From assembly GCA_944368925.1 (NCBI GenBank), contig CALVXG010000014.1, forward strand, positions 1 through 61,143: DNA of 61,143 nt, in the 5' to 3' direction. The notes beneath the pieces were generated by a model. It searched no databases. It worked only from the letters and a program-made list of their open reading frames with translations, and was not told the origin of the DNA. Positions 24,939 to 34,268 of the stretch are shown here, piece after piece. The translations under genes were made by a program, and so were the position numbers. The stretch comes from an uncultured Clostridia bacterium. Its GTDB lineage: Bacteria; Bacillota; Clostridia; Christensenellales; Borkfalkiaceae. The first letter of the stretch is position 1. Each line of letters starts with the position of its first letter.

Positions 24939-26813
24939 ATGGAAGTTACGAACAAATTTTACACAACGGGATACGACGCGGTGGTCGTAGGCGCGGGCCA
25001 TGCGGGGTGTGAAGCGGCGCTGGCGCTGGCGCGCACGGGGATCCGTACGCTGATGCTTTCGCTGAATCTGGACAGCATCGCGTTCATGGCGTGCAACCCG
25101 TCGGTGGGCGGCACGGCGAAGGGGCATCTGGTGCGCGAGATCGATGCGCTCGGCGGCGAAATGGGCCGCAATGCGGACAAGACGGCCCTGCAGATGCGCA
25201 TGCTGAACGTAGGCAAAGGCGCGGCGGTGCAGAGCCTACGCTCGCAAGCGGACAAGCACGCCTATCATGCCGCCATGAAAAAGACGCTGGAAAACACGGA
25301 CAATTTGACCATCTTGCAGGGCGAAGCCGCCGAAGTTCTCACAAAAGACGGGAAAGTGTGCGGCGTTAAGACGACTTTCGGCGAAATTATCGAGGCACGT
25401 GCGGTCGTTCTTGCGACGGGCGTGTATTTAAAGAGCGCGGTGATCGCGGGCGAATTCAAGCAATCGAGCGGGCCGAACGGGTTTGCGCCCGCGAATGCGC
25501 TGACGGACAATCTGATCGCGCTCGGGTTCAACGTGCGCAGGTTCAAGACGGGCACGCCCGCCCGCGTGGACGGCCGCACGATCGACTATTCGAAGTGTGA
25601 AATTCAGAACGGCCAGACGGATATTTATCCGTTTTCCTATCTTTCGGACGGGGTCGTGCAGAACCAGAAGCCCTGCTATCTTACCTACACCAACGAAAAG
25701 ACGCACGAGATCATCCGCGCGAATCTGCACCGTTCGCCGCTGTATTCGGGGGTGATCAAGGGAACGGGGCCGCGGTACTGCCCTTCCATCGAGGACAAAG
25801 TGGTGCGGTTTGCGGACAAGGAGCGGCACCAGATCTTTCTCGAACCCGAATGTGCGGATTCCAACGAAGTGTACGTGCAGGGCATGAGTTCATCCCTGCC
25901 CCACGACGTGCAGCGGGCGATGTACCGCACGGTGGCGGGACTGGAAAACGTGCGCATCATGCGCTATGCCTACGCGATCGAATACGACTGCATCGACACG
26001 CTGGACGTATACCCTACCCTGGAATTCAAGAAGGTGGAAGGCCTGTACACGGCGGGACAGATCAACGGCACGAGCGGCTACGAAGAAGCGGCGGCGCAGG
26101 GACTCATCGCGGGGCTGAACGCGTCACTGAAACTGCGCGGCAAAGAGCCGCTGATTTTGCACCGCGACGAGGCGTATATCGGAGTTCTGATCGACGATCT
26201 CGTGACCAAAGGCACGAACGAGCCGTACCGCATGATGACCTCGCGCGCGGAACACCGCATTCATTTGCGGCAGGACAACGCAGATTTCCGTCTGACGGAA
26301 AAGGGTTACGCCGCGGGACTCGCCACGAAAGAGCGTTACGAGCGCTATCTTGCGCGAAAACAAGCTGTTGCGGACATTCACGCGCAGCTCGACGAGCGCG
26401 TCGCGCCCGCAAACTGCCGCGAATTTTTAACCGATCACGGTTTCCCCGCGCCTGCGGGCGGCGTTTCGTATGCGGACATGCTGCGCCGCGGCATCGATAT
26501 CGCCGAGATCCGCGAACGATTCGGGATCTTGCAGGGCGCGCGGGCGGAAGACGTCGAAACGGCGTGCATCGACATTAAGTACGAAGGCTATTTGAAGCGC
26601 GGCCTCGAACAGATCGAAAAGGCGAAAAAGCTGGAAAACCGCAAACTGCCCGACGATATCGACTACGAAAAAATCGACGGACTGCGGCTGGAAGCGCGGC
26701 AGAAACTCAACAAGATCCGCCCCGAAAACCTTGGCCAGGCGGGTCGCATTTCGGGCGTCAACCCCGCCGACATCGCCGTGCTGATGGTGTATCTCTCTTC
26801 CCCGCACAAATAA
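24939..26813 (+). CDS. mnmG: tRNA uridine carboxymethylaminomethyl enzyme MnmG
   Basis: MnmG with MnmE modifies U34 of several tRNAs, using FAD and methylene-tetrahydrofolate. The 624-residue protein has the FAD motif VVVGAGHAGCEAALALART, FMACNPSVGGTAKGHLVREID, CPSIEDKVVRFADKERHQIF, GLYTAGQINGTSGYEEAAAQG and a C-terminal helical domain with EARQKLNKIRPENLGQAGRI. It lies 82 nt after dnaA; mnmE, rsmG, parA and parB, its usual companions, are absent. A hairpin (about 24892-24916) precedes it and no clear Shine-Dalgarno site is visible near ATG 24939. Confidence 0.96.
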   Translation: MEVTNKFYTTGYDAVVVGAGHAGCEAALALARTGIRTLMLSLNLDSIAFMACNPSVGGTAKGHLVREIDALGGEMGRNADKTALQMRMLNVGKGAAVQSLRSQADKHAYHAAMKKTLENTDNLTILQGEAAEVLTKDGKVCGVKTTFGEIIEARAVVLATGVYLKSAVIAGEFKQSSGPNGFAPANALTDNLIALGFNVRRFKTGTPARVDGRTIDYSKCEIQNGQTDIYPFSYLSDGVVQNQKPCYLTYTNEKTHEIIRANLHRSPLYSGVIKGTGPRYCPSIEDKVVRFADKERHQIFLEPECADSNEVYVQGMSSSLPHDVQRAMYRTVAGLENVRIMRYAYAIEYDCIDTLDVYPTLEFKKVEGLYTAGQINGTSGYEEAAAQGLIAGLNASLKLRGKEPLILHRDEAYIGVLIDDLVTKGTNEPYRMMTSRAEHRIHLRQDNADFRLTEKGYAAGLATKERYERYLARKQAVADIHAQLDERVAPANCREFLTDHGFPAPAGGVSYADMLRRGIDIAEIRERFGILQGARAEDVETACIDIKYEGYLKRGLEQIEKAKKLENRKLPDDIDYEKIDGLRLEARQKLNKIRPENLGQAGRISGVNPADIAVLMVYLSSPHK

Positions 26814-26854
26814 TTTTTTACGGCCGCCGCGGCCGATTCATACAAAAAACTCAT

Positions 26855-26890
26855 AAAAAGCCTCCCGCAAACATTTGCGGGAGGCTTTTT
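26855..26890 (+). terminator. Intrinsic terminator of mnmG
   Basis: Perfect 17-bp arms (26855-26871 and 26874-26890), A-rich before and five T after, 41 nt past the mnmG stop codon. Confidence 0.92.
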
Positions 26891-26953
26891 CGGCGCACGT
26901 TTTGATAATTCTTTTTATATGATTTTTCATATTTTTTCATAAATTCCCGCCTA

Positions 26954-26993
26954 TTCGACAATACTTCCGTTCATTGCGGCACGAACTTATAGT
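26954..26993 (+). promoter_or_regulatory. Candidate Spo0A-activated promoter of spoIIE
   Basis: TTCGACA (26954-26960) matches the Spo0A box exactly. A -10-like TATAGT lies at 26988-26993 and no good -35 is present at the normal distance. A start near 27000 would put the box at about -43, the position of activating 0A boxes at Bacillus spoIIE and spoIIG promoters. The role is inferred. Confidence 0.6.
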
Positions 26994-27012
26994 ATCATAA
27001 AGCAAAAATGCC

Positions 27013-27038
27013 GCGCCGCGCGCGTATGCGCGCGGCGC
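27013..27038 (+). promoter_or_regulatory. GC-rich hairpin in the spoIIE leader
   Basis: Arms 27013-27023 and 27028-27038 are perfect 11-bp complements around GTAT. The hairpin lies 18 bases before the spoIIE ATG, directly upstream of AAGGA. It may be an attenuator or a block to early translation; it could also be a relocated terminator. Confidence 0.6.
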
Positions 27039-27056
27039 GCAAAAAGGACTCCGATC

Positions 27057-29375
27057 ATGATACAGCAACGAACCTTCCGATACTCTTACAAAGCGGCCTG
27101 CGTGTACCTTTGCCTTTTTGCGGCAATGCTGCTTTTAAACTTCACGATGAAAAATTTCGAGCCGTTTTCCCTGCCCCTCTTCGCCGCCGCCCTCGCCTGC
27201 GGCCTGCACCCGTTCGTTCTCGCGGGCCTTTACATACTCACAGGGGGACTGAGCTTTTTTACGGGATTTTTGCCCTTTCTCCTGTTTGCGGTGCAGGGCG
27301 TCTTTTTGGGCGCGGTCTTTTTTATCTACCGAAAAACGGGCAAAAACATGCGGGCGGAATTTGCCCTCTACGCGCTCCTTGCGCTCGCGCCGTATCTGTG
27401 GCTGTTCGGCAAGTACGTCTACGCCGATTATATCAAGGCGGCGATTCTTTCCGCCGTGCTGTTTTTGCTGTGCCTCGTCTTCCTCGGCGCGGTGCGCTGT
27501 CTGTTTTTCCGCGCGGGACGAAAAAAACTCGCGCCCGAAGAACTCGTTTTCTGCGCCGCCGCCGTCGCCGCGACGGGCATAGGCCTGTACAACTGCGCGG
27601 GTTCCTACGCCTACGAAAGCGTCGCGCTCTTCGCCCTCCTGCTCTCCTGCGCCCTGCTCCAAAGCCCCAAAGCCGTCTTTTGCGCGCTCGTTTTGGGCAT
27701 CGCGCCCGCCGTCTGCCAGAGCATCGCCGCGGGCGCGCCCGTCCTCACCCCCGTCGCCGCCATGTGTCTGTACGCCGCCCTCGTCCTCTTACTGTTGCCT
27801 TCGGGTAAACTTCCCGCGTCGCTCGCGCTGTTCATCGGGAACATGACTCTCCGCTACTTCCTCGATTTCTCCGCGCGCGGCACCGCCCCCTTTACGGAAA
27901 GCACCTTTTACCTCACTATGCTCGTCCCGCTCATTCCCTGCTTCCTATTTGCCGTACTGCCCGAGTCCTGGCTCGCGCGCGGCGCGCAGACCTTGCGAAA
28001 ATACGGCGAAAAGCGCCTCACCCGTTCGAGTATCGACAAAAACCGCGCCGAGGTCGGACAAAAGCTGTTCGAGATCTCCGCGGCGTTCCGCGAAATCGAA
28101 AACGCCTTTTCCGCCCTCGATACCCGTCCGCAATCTGAACAGGCGGCACAGGCGCTCGTCGCGGAGGAAATCAGACGGGAAGTCTGCTCCCCATGCGAAA
28201 AAGCCCCGTCCTGCGATCAGAAAACGGGCGATTCGCTCGCAAAACTCGTCGCCGTCGGCTGTCAGAAAGGCAAGGCAAACCTCATCGACATGCCCGCCGC
28301 CCTCACCGCCGAATGCCCCAACCCTTCCGCCCTTCTCTTTTCTCTCAACCGCGCGCTTTCCGAATACCGCCGCCGCATTCTCGACGAGGAAAACGCCGCC
28401 GAGGGACGCGCTCTGTTCGCCGAACAGGCGCACGCCCTCGCCGATATGCTTAAAAACCTCGCCGTCTCCCAAAGCGCCCCCACAGGCGCGCACGCAGAAG
28501 CCGAACGCGCCCTGCGGCTCGCCCTCGCAAAGATCGGGATCGCCTGCGACGAGATCCTCGTTTTGGGTGATTTGCCCGAAATTTATCTGACGGTGAGCGG
28601 AAACCCCGCCCAAAAGCGCATTTGCCGCGCCGCGGAAAATGCGCTCGGCATGCCCTTTTCACTCTCCGCAAAGCGGAGCGTCGCGCAGGACAAAGCGGTG
28701 CTCCTGCTTCACCCCACGCCCCGCTACGACGCCGCGTTCGGCGTCGCAAGCGCGACGAAAGAGGGCGAAACGGACTGCGGCGATACCACTTCCGTCCAGA
28801 GGATCGACGAACGCTCCTTCTTGTGCGCGCTCGCCGACGGAATGGGCAGCGGAACGTACGCACGGCGCGTTTCCGATTGCGCCCTCAACCTCGTGGAAAG
28901 TTTGTACCGCGCGGGCATGGCGGGCGATACCGTGCTCTCTACCGTCAATCGGCTCCTCTCTTTCAACCGCGAAGAAAGTTTCGCCTGCGTGGACATCGCC
29001 ACCGTCAACCTCGATTCGGGAAAAACCGACATCGTCAAGATCGGCTCTCCCCTGTCCTTTTTGCTTACCCAGGGCAAGGCCGAAATTTTGGAAAGCGATT
29101 CCCTTCCTCTCGGAATTTTGGACGGCGTTCGCCCCACGACCCTCTCGCGCACCCTTGCCGACGGCGACGTCCTCGTCTTTTTAAGCGACGGCATCACCGC
29201 CGCTTTCGGTTCCAGCGCCGACATCGCCGATTACCTTTGCCGCCAACCCGCCGCCAACCCCCAAACCCTCGCCGACAAGTTTTTAAAAGAAGCGCTCGAT
29301 CGCGCCGGCCGCGCCGACGACGACATGACCGTTCTCGCCGTTCGCCTGTTCCGCCGTATTCCCGAAAAACAGTAG
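27057..29375 (+). CDS. spoIIE: Stage II sporulation protein E phosphatase
   Basis: SpoIIE dephosphorylates the anti-anti-sigma factor SpoIIAA to activate sigma-F in the forespore. The 772-residue protein has about ten membrane helices in residues 10-310, a central regulatory region with Cys-rich VCSPCEKAPSCD, and a C-terminal PP2C phosphatase (about 545-772) with ETDCGDTTSVQ, ALADGMGSGTYARRVSD, VFLSDGITAAF and DDDMTVLAVR, which carry the metal-binding Asp residues. Length is close to the usual 800-830. It is monocistronic; a Spo0A-like box precedes it. Confidence 0.95.
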   Translation: MIQQRTFRYSYKAACVYLCLFAAMLLLNFTMKNFEPFSLPLFAAALACGLHPFVLAGLYILTGGLSFFTGFLPFLLFAVQGVFLGAVFFIYRKTGKNMRAEFALYALLALAPYLWLFGKYVYADYIKAAILSAVLFLLCLVFLGAVRCLFFRAGRKKLAPEELVFCAAAVAATGIGLYNCAGSYAYESVALFALLLSCALLQSPKAVFCALVLGIAPAVCQSIAAGAPVLTPVAAMCLYAALVLLLLPSGKLPASLALFIGNMTLRYFLDFSARGTAPFTESTFYLTMLVPLIPCFLFAVLPESWLARGAQTLRKYGEKRLTRSSIDKNRAEVGQKLFEISAAFREIENAFSALDTRPQSEQAAQALVAEEIRREVCSPCEKAPSCDQKTGDSLAKLVAVGCQKGKANLIDMPAALTAECPNPSALLFSLNRALSEYRRRILDEENAAEGRALFAEQAHALADMLKNLAVSQSAPTGAHAEAERALRLALAKIGIACDEILVLGDLPEIYLTVSGNPAQKRICRAAENALGMPFSLSAKRSVAQDKAVLLLHPTPRYDAAFGVASATKEGETDCGDTTSVQRIDERSFLCALADGMGSGTYARRVSDCALNLVESLYRAGMAGDTVLSTVNRLLSFNREESFACVDIATVNLDSGKTDIVKIGSPLSFLLTQGKAEILESDSLPLGILDGVRPTTLSRTLADGDVLVFLSDGITAAFGSSADIADYLCRQPAANPQTLADKFLKEALDRAGRADDDMTVLAVRLFRRIPEKQ

Positions 29376-29700
29376 CCCGCTTTTCTCTCCCCGTCCACTT
29401 CCACATTTTTCGCACTTTCCCTTTTCTCTTTCGCTTTACCGCACTTTTGCCTGTGTTCTCCTTCTTGTTCACTTTAATGTCCCCATGCTTTTTCTCTTAT
29501 GTTTCGCCGCGTCTTTGCCTGTGCTTTCCTTTTCTCTTACGTTGTATCACCCCTTTTCCCGTACCTTCCATTTCCTTTACGCTTTGCCATGCCATGCCTA
29601 CGCTTTTCCTTTTTAATTTTCTCTTTCTCCCCTCCTTTTGTTTTCCCGCAATAGCTTCCCCCTTTTATCTCCTCTTCCTCGTAATCGGAGAAATTTTTGC
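29376..29700. other. Long pyrimidine-rich stretch after spoIIE
   Basis: The plus strand is almost continuous C/T with recurring words such as CTTTTCTCTT and TTTGCCTGTG; it looks like a degenerate repeat. Frames run through it without credible coding. The spoIIE-type terminator comes only after it (29724-29762), so it may form a long pyrimidine-rich 3' untranslated region. Confidence 0.65.
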
Positions 29701-29723
29701 ATAACGTTCGCTATTTTTTTAAC

Positions 29724-29762
29724 AAAACGGGCGGCTCTACTAAAAGTAGAGCCGCCCGTTTT
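29724..29762 (+). terminator. Terminator downstream of spoIIE
   Basis: Perfect 18-bp arms (29724-29741 and 29745-29762) around AAA, with four T closing the right arm. It lies about 350 nt beyond the spoIIE stop codon. Confidence 0.85.
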
Positions 29763-29869
29763 AAAAGTAGAATCAAAATTGTGAAAAGTCGAGAAAAAAT
29801 CAAAATACAATCTTGATTTTTTGAATATGATTCGTTAAAATAAAAACGCTGTGAATACGGAAAGCAAGC

Positions 29870-30440
29870 AAAGCCATTGACGCAAAACCATTACGACGGA
29901 ATCAGATTGCGACATTCTGACAAAGCAAACGCCCTTTCATTCGTGCCCGTGTGCAAGAAAAATCGCACCGCGTCGCAAAGATACCATTGGCGTTCACCGA
30001 ACATTGTTTTTCGGCAAAAAAATTCATGGCGTTTCTAAAAAGCAATACAAGCGGCGCGACCATTGCCACATTTTTCAAGCAACAAAAATTTTTATCTTTG
30101 AATTCACAACTCGGGCGGAGCGGCCACGAAAGCATTGCGCTATGACAAGAAAAGTCATGCCGATTCCGAAAATACAATACAAGCGATGCGATGATCGCGA
30201 CATATTCCACGCGGCAAAAGTTTTTTATCTTAGAAGCACACAATACAGACAGAACGGGCAGAACAGTAATGTCTTACGGCAAGAAAAGTCATACCGTTTT
30301 CGAAAATACAATACAAGCGATGCGGCCATTGAAAGATGATTTGCGCGAAAATATTTTTACAATTTCGTAAAGCAGAACATAAACGAAGCGATCATGGCGG
30401 CATTGTCTTGCGGCAAAGAAAAGCAGAAATTTACCCGACA
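29870..30440. repeat. Degenerate tandem repeat of about 134 bp, 4 to 5 units
   Basis: Homologous unit starts (CATTG...CGGCAA, then AAAAGTCAT and AATACAATACAAGCG words) occur near 29874, 30002, 30133, 30267 and 30401, spaced 128-134 bp. The array fills the gap between spoIIE and degV and is more A+T-rich than nearby genes. Short open frames of both strands cross it, but the spacing is not a multiple of three, so I treat it as noncoding. Function unknown. Confidence 0.75.
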
Positions 30441-30475
30441 TGGGCGGAGCAATAACATAAAAAGGAGTTTTGCAT

Positions 30476-31363
30476 ATGCAGGATTATATTTTATGCTGCG
30501 GTTCGACCGCAGATCTTTCGGCGCAGAGGCTGAAAGAACGGAACATTGAATATATTCCTTTTCACTTTTTCCTGGACGGAAAGGAATATACGGACGATTT
30601 AGGGCAGACGATCACCTATCCGGATTTTTACGCGGCGATGGCGCGCGGCGCCATGACGCGCACTTCGCAGACAAACGCCGACGAATTTGAAAGCGCTTTT
30701 ACTCCCTGGCTGGAAAGCGGCAAAGACATTGTATATGTTTCCCTTTCTTCGGGGATATCGGGATCGTATAATTCCGCCCTGCTTGCGCAGAAGACCGTGC
30801 AGGAAAAATTCCCCGATCGCAAGGTGTATATTGTCGATTCGCTGGGCGCGTCTTCGGGGTATGGCCTGTTCATGGAAGAGCTTGCCGATCGGCGCGATAG
30901 CGGAATGAGCGCGGAAGAACTTATCAAATGGGCAAACGAGAATCGCTTGCGCGTCAATCATTGGTTTTTCTCCACCGACCTCACCTTTTACGTTCGCGGC
31001 GGAAGAATTTCCAAAGCGATGGGCTGGTTCGGCACCATTTTCCGCATCTGTCCCCTGCTGAACATGGATAACCTCGGCAGGCTGATCCCGCGCCGCAAGA
31101 TCCGCACAAAGGCGAAAGTTATTCAGGAGATCGCCGCGACAATGGTCGAATACGCCGACAACGGTGCCGACTACAACGGAAGGTGCTACATTTCACACGC
31201 CGCATGCAAAGACGATGCAGTAGCCGTGAAAAACCTCGTCGAAACATATATCCCCGCCCTGAAAAATAAAGTGGAAATTTTTGACGTAGGAACGACCATC
31301 GGCGCCCATACCGGCCCCGGCACAGTCGCCCTGTTTTTCCTTGGCAAAGTCCGCAACGACTAA
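30476..31363 (+). CDS. DegV family fatty-acid-binding protein
   Basis: DegV proteins bind fatty acids and, as FakB, present them to the FakA kinase for acyl-phosphate formation in Firmicutes. The 295-residue protein has CGSTADLS at the N-terminus, the hallmark MTRTSQTNADEFESAF, SLSSGISGSYNSALLA, VDSLGASSGYGLFM, TFYVRGGRISK and IGAHTGPGTVALFF. ATG 30476 is chosen because AAGGAG lies eight bases upstream; a TTG two codons earlier is too close to it. FakA is not in the window, though PlsX (16246), which acts next in that route, is. Confidence 0.92.
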   Translation: MQDYILCCGSTADLSAQRLKERNIEYIPFHFFLDGKEYTDDLGQTITYPDFYAAMARGAMTRTSQTNADEFESAFTPWLESGKDIVYVSLSSGISGSYNSALLAQKTVQEKFPDRKVYIVDSLGASSGYGLFMEELADRRDSGMSAEELIKWANENRLRVNHWFFSTDLTFYVRGGRISKAMGWFGTIFRICPLLNMDNLGRLIPRRKIRTKAKVIQEIAATMVEYADNGADYNGRCYISHAACKDDAVAVKNLVETYIPALKNKVEIFDVGTTIGAHTGPGTVALFFLGKVRND

Positions 31364-31944
31364 ATTGTGCAACAGTGCGCAATACAGGTTTCTTTTCCCT
31401 TCTCACGATCTTTTACTCCATTTCGCATTGCAGGGCATCGCACCGCCTGACCCTGAAAAAAATCTGATCAACTTTTTAAATAACATTTTCAAAGATGCCG
31501 CGCGCCTTGCCGCAATAGGCACTCTCGAAAAAGTCTGCCCGACTTTTTCGGAGCCGCCTATCGCCGACGCGCGGCTCTTGATTTTTACACTTTTTTTCCT
31601 TTTTGTCCGTTCACTCATTGAAACCTCTTTACAACATTCAGCCGCGTAACTTTTTTGAAAGTTTTCCGTATATACCGTTTTTTAAAGCAATGCTTCGGCG
31701 CATGGAATGACCTTTCGCAGGCAAAACAGGCTTTAAACGGCGAGCAAACCCGTAAAATATTTTGTTTTGCGGCTGAAAAATGTCGGCAAGGTTTTGAAAC
31801 GGAGAAATGTGAGGGTATAATAAGATCGCGGCGGGAAATCAAATCTACGGGCGGAAGCCATCCGCCCCGAACGCACGCCGCGCCGAAATCGGCGCGGCGC
31901 CAAACGAGAAGGACACGGATCGCTTCCCCGAAAGGCGGTACGAA
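31364..31944. other. Noncoding stretch with two hairpins
   Basis: No supportable gene. It contains a GAAAAAGTC/GACTTTTTC hairpin (about 31526-31549) nested in weaker flanking pairing, and a perfect CG-rich hairpin (31876-31886 with 31889-31899) upstream of the next gene. Short frames here lack ribosome sites and family match. Confidence 0.5.
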
Positions 31945-32454
31945 ATGGATTTTTTACAGTTTTTCGGTTACATCCGTCAGTTCAATGCGGACGTGGCAAT
32001 CATCGGCGCGGCTGTCTGGGGAATCAACCTGCTGCTACGCAAGACCCTGCTCAAAAATCTTAAAAAGAGCAAACTCGCAACGTTTTTGCCTTTTTTGCTC
32101 GGCGCCCTGCTCTACACCGCCTATGCGGCGGCAGTCAGCGGGCCTGCCGGTATGGACTGGAATTCGGCGCTCAGCGCCGGAATTACCTGCGGTTCGCTGG
32201 CAACGGTCATACAAGTTGTTTATGAACAGTTTACCACAGGCAATGAATCCGTCGGCATACGGGCGGCCTGCATAAAAGCACTGCTTGCAGATTACGGCGA
32301 GATCAGCAACGAGACGGCTGTCGAACTCGAACAAGCCGTGACGGAAGAAAATTCCGACCGCGCTTTGGAACTCCTAAAAGAAATTGCAGGCGAAATGATG
32401 GCAGGTACCCTGTATTCTCTGCTTTGCAGAACCTTGAACAGTCTGAGTAATTGA
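31945..32454 (+). CDS. Small membrane protein of unknown function
   Basis: The 169-residue protein has two to three hydrophobic segments (about 17-31, 44-66, 73-95) and a soluble helical C-terminus rich in Glu (ISNETAVELEQAVTEE). The layout resembles holin-like or phage-associated membrane proteins, but I see no decisive family motif. AAAGG lies about ten bases before ATG 31945. It is flanked by a 5' hairpin and a strong terminator, so it forms its own unit. Confidence 0.75.
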   Translation: MDFLQFFGYIRQFNADVAIIGAAVWGINLLLRKTLLKNLKKSKLATFLPFLLGALLYTAYAAAVSGPAGMDWNSALSAGITCGSLATVIQVVYEQFTTGNESVGIRAACIKALLADYGEISNETAVELEQAVTEENSDRALELLKEIAGEMMAGTLYSLLCRTLNSLSN

Positions 32455-32470
32455 TTTTCTCCCGTTAAGG

Positions 32471-32504
32471 CGGCGGCGCGCATTTTTGCGCGCCGCCGTT
32501 TTTT
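32471..32504 (+). terminator. Intrinsic terminator of the small membrane protein
   Basis: Perfect 12-bp arms (32471-32482 and 32487-32498) followed by six T. The following 280 bp (32505-32786) before gerA contain no gene or clear promoter; one TTATCCATA word (near 32595) is a near match to a DnaA box. Confidence 0.92.
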
Positions 32505-32786
32505 CTTTAAAACACCATCCCACAAAAAATGCTACACCAATCAAAACAACACAAAAACCTGTAAAACAAGCAGAAATTCAGGCATAAAAAGCCACTTATC
32601 CATAACATGAAGAACACTACAGCCGCAAATATGCCTTTTCCTTTTGTAGCTGCACAGTTTTAAAAGCAAGAAGTTTTCCGCAGTCAAACGAGGCGGAAAG
32701 CAGGGAAAAGGCAACGGAGCGTATCCGATTGGGGTAAAGCCTTGCGTCGGCGGCATATTTTCTGACCGAATGCACACAATGCGAAT

Positions 32787-34268
32787 GTGGAAAAGAAAAA
32801 AGAGAAACGGCCTCTCCTGTCGGACGCCGAAAAAAACATTCAGAGTCTGAAAGAAATACTTTCGGCGCAGGATATATTGGTTTACAGATTTGAAACCGCG
32901 GACAAGAAACTTTGCGCCGCCGTGTATGCAGACGGGATCACGGATAAAGAATTGCTGGGCGAACTGGCGGCAAGGCCGTTGGCGCAGGAAAACGCGCCGA
33001 AAACGCGCCTTGAAGCGGAAAAACTTTTGCTGTTCCCTGAGCTGAAAGAAGCGGATGACGCGGAAACGGCTGCCTTTGAAATTCTTTCGGGGAATCCCGC
33101 GCTGTTGATCGACGGGATCGCGGGCGCCATTATCTTAGGCACAAAAAAGGTTGCGCTCCGCGCGGTGATGGAACCGCAGACGGCGATCACGGTCAAAGGT
33201 CCGCGCGAAGGCTTTATCGAGGACGTTAAAACCAACATGAGCCTGATCCGCCGCCGTTTCAAAACGCCGAACCTGCAATTTGATATGCTGACCGTCGGCA
33301 AACAGAGCGGAACAGCGGTCTGTGTGGCATACCTGAAAGGGATCGCTGACGAATCCCTGGTAAAAAAGGTATGCGCCCGCATACAGGAAACGGCAATCGA
33401 CGGCGTACCCGATTCTTCGTATATCGCACAATTTCTGACCGATCGGCCGCATTCCGTTTTCAAACAGGCAGGAACGACCGAAAAGCCGGATATCCTGTGC
33501 GCAAAGATGCTGGAAGGCCGCATCGGGATCCTGGTGGACGGCTCGCCCATCGCGCTCACCCTTCCGTATATGCTGGCCGAAGATTTCCAGAGCGCACAGG
33601 ACTATTTCGTTTCGCCCGTGCGCGCCACGTTCAGCCGCATTTTGCGGCTTTTGGCGGTGTTGGTGGCAGTATTTCTTCCCGCCATGTACGTCGCCGCGCA
33701 GCTGTTCCGCCTTCAACTGCTCCCGTTCGGCCTGCTTATGACCATTTCCGGAGGGATACGCGGCATCCCCCTCTCGCCCAGCCTGGAAATGTTCTTCCTG
33801 CTGATCGTGCTGGAAGTGCTCATCGAAGCGAGCATACGGATGCCCAAATACGTCGCGCTCGCCCTGTCCGTCATCGGCGCGCTCGTACTCGGCGATACTG
33901 CCGTCAAAGCGGGACTCGTCTCCTCGCCCGCCATTATTATCATCGCCCTTTCCGGGATCTCCGCCTATACCGTCCCCGACCTTACCGGCACGATCTCCGT
34001 CGTGCGCATGGCCTACCTCGTCGCCGCGGGAAGCGTCGGGATCTACGGCGTCACCCTGCTGACAGGCCTTTTCGCCTACTACCTCGTCTCGTCCGACAGT
34101 TGGGGAACGCCCCTCCTCGCGCCCTTTTCCCCGCTGATAAAACACGACCTGCGCGATTCCGTTTACAAAGCGGATCTCTTTTCGCTCCGCCAACGCCCGC
34201 AAGTCTTTTCACCCAAAAACCGCACGCGCCTTCGCAAAAAAAGCGCGGCGCAAAAGGAGGAATCATGA
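32787..34268 (+). CDS. gerA: Spore germinant receptor subunit A
   Basis: GerA-type subunits form the channel part of the inner-membrane receptor that senses nutrients and starts germination. The 493-residue protein has a soluble N-terminal domain (about 1-285; FKTPNLQFDMLTVGKQSGTA, ILVDGSPIALTLPY), then five to six membrane helices from about residue 290 with LPAMYVAAQLF and RGIPLSPSLEMF, and a basic tail. The start is probably GTG 32787; no Shine-Dalgarno site is near, and an in-frame stop lies eight codons upstream. The stop overlaps the gerB ATG (ATGA). Confidence 0.93.
   Translation: MEKKKEKRPLLSDAEKNIQSLKEILSAQDILVYRFETADKKLCAAVYADGITDKELLGELAARPLAQENAPKTRLEAEKLLLFPELKEADDAETAAFEILSGNPALLIDGIAGAIILGTKKVALRAVMEPQTAITVKGPREGFIEDVKTNMSLIRRRFKTPNLQFDMLTVGKQSGTAVCVAYLKGIADESLVKKVCARIQETAIDGVPDSSYIAQFLTDRPHSVFKQAGTTEKPDILCAKMLEGRIGILVDGSPIALTLPYMLAEDFQSAQDYFVSPVRATFSRILRLLAVLVAVFLPAMYVAAQLFRLQLLPFGLLMTISGGIRGIPLSPSLEMFFLLIVLEVLIEASIRMPKYVALALSVIGALVLGDTAVKAGLVSSPAIIIIALSGISAYTVPDLTGTISVVRMAYLVAAGSVGIYGVTLLTGLFAYYLVSSDSWGTPLLAPFSPLIKHDLRDSVYKADLFSLRQRPQVFSPKNRTRLRKKSAAQKEES

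Noticed and set aside
29870-30440. CRISPR array
   Set aside because: Units are about 134 bp, degenerate throughout, with no short exact repeats separated by unique spacers and no cas genes.
31341-31649. 102-codon plus-strand frame after degV
   Set aside because: It begins inside degV in another frame, has no ribosome site or family match, and crosses an inverted repeat.
32541-32777. 78-codon minus-strand frame before gerA
   Set aside because: No ribosome site, no promoter and no recognisable domain; the region is simply A+T-rich spacer.
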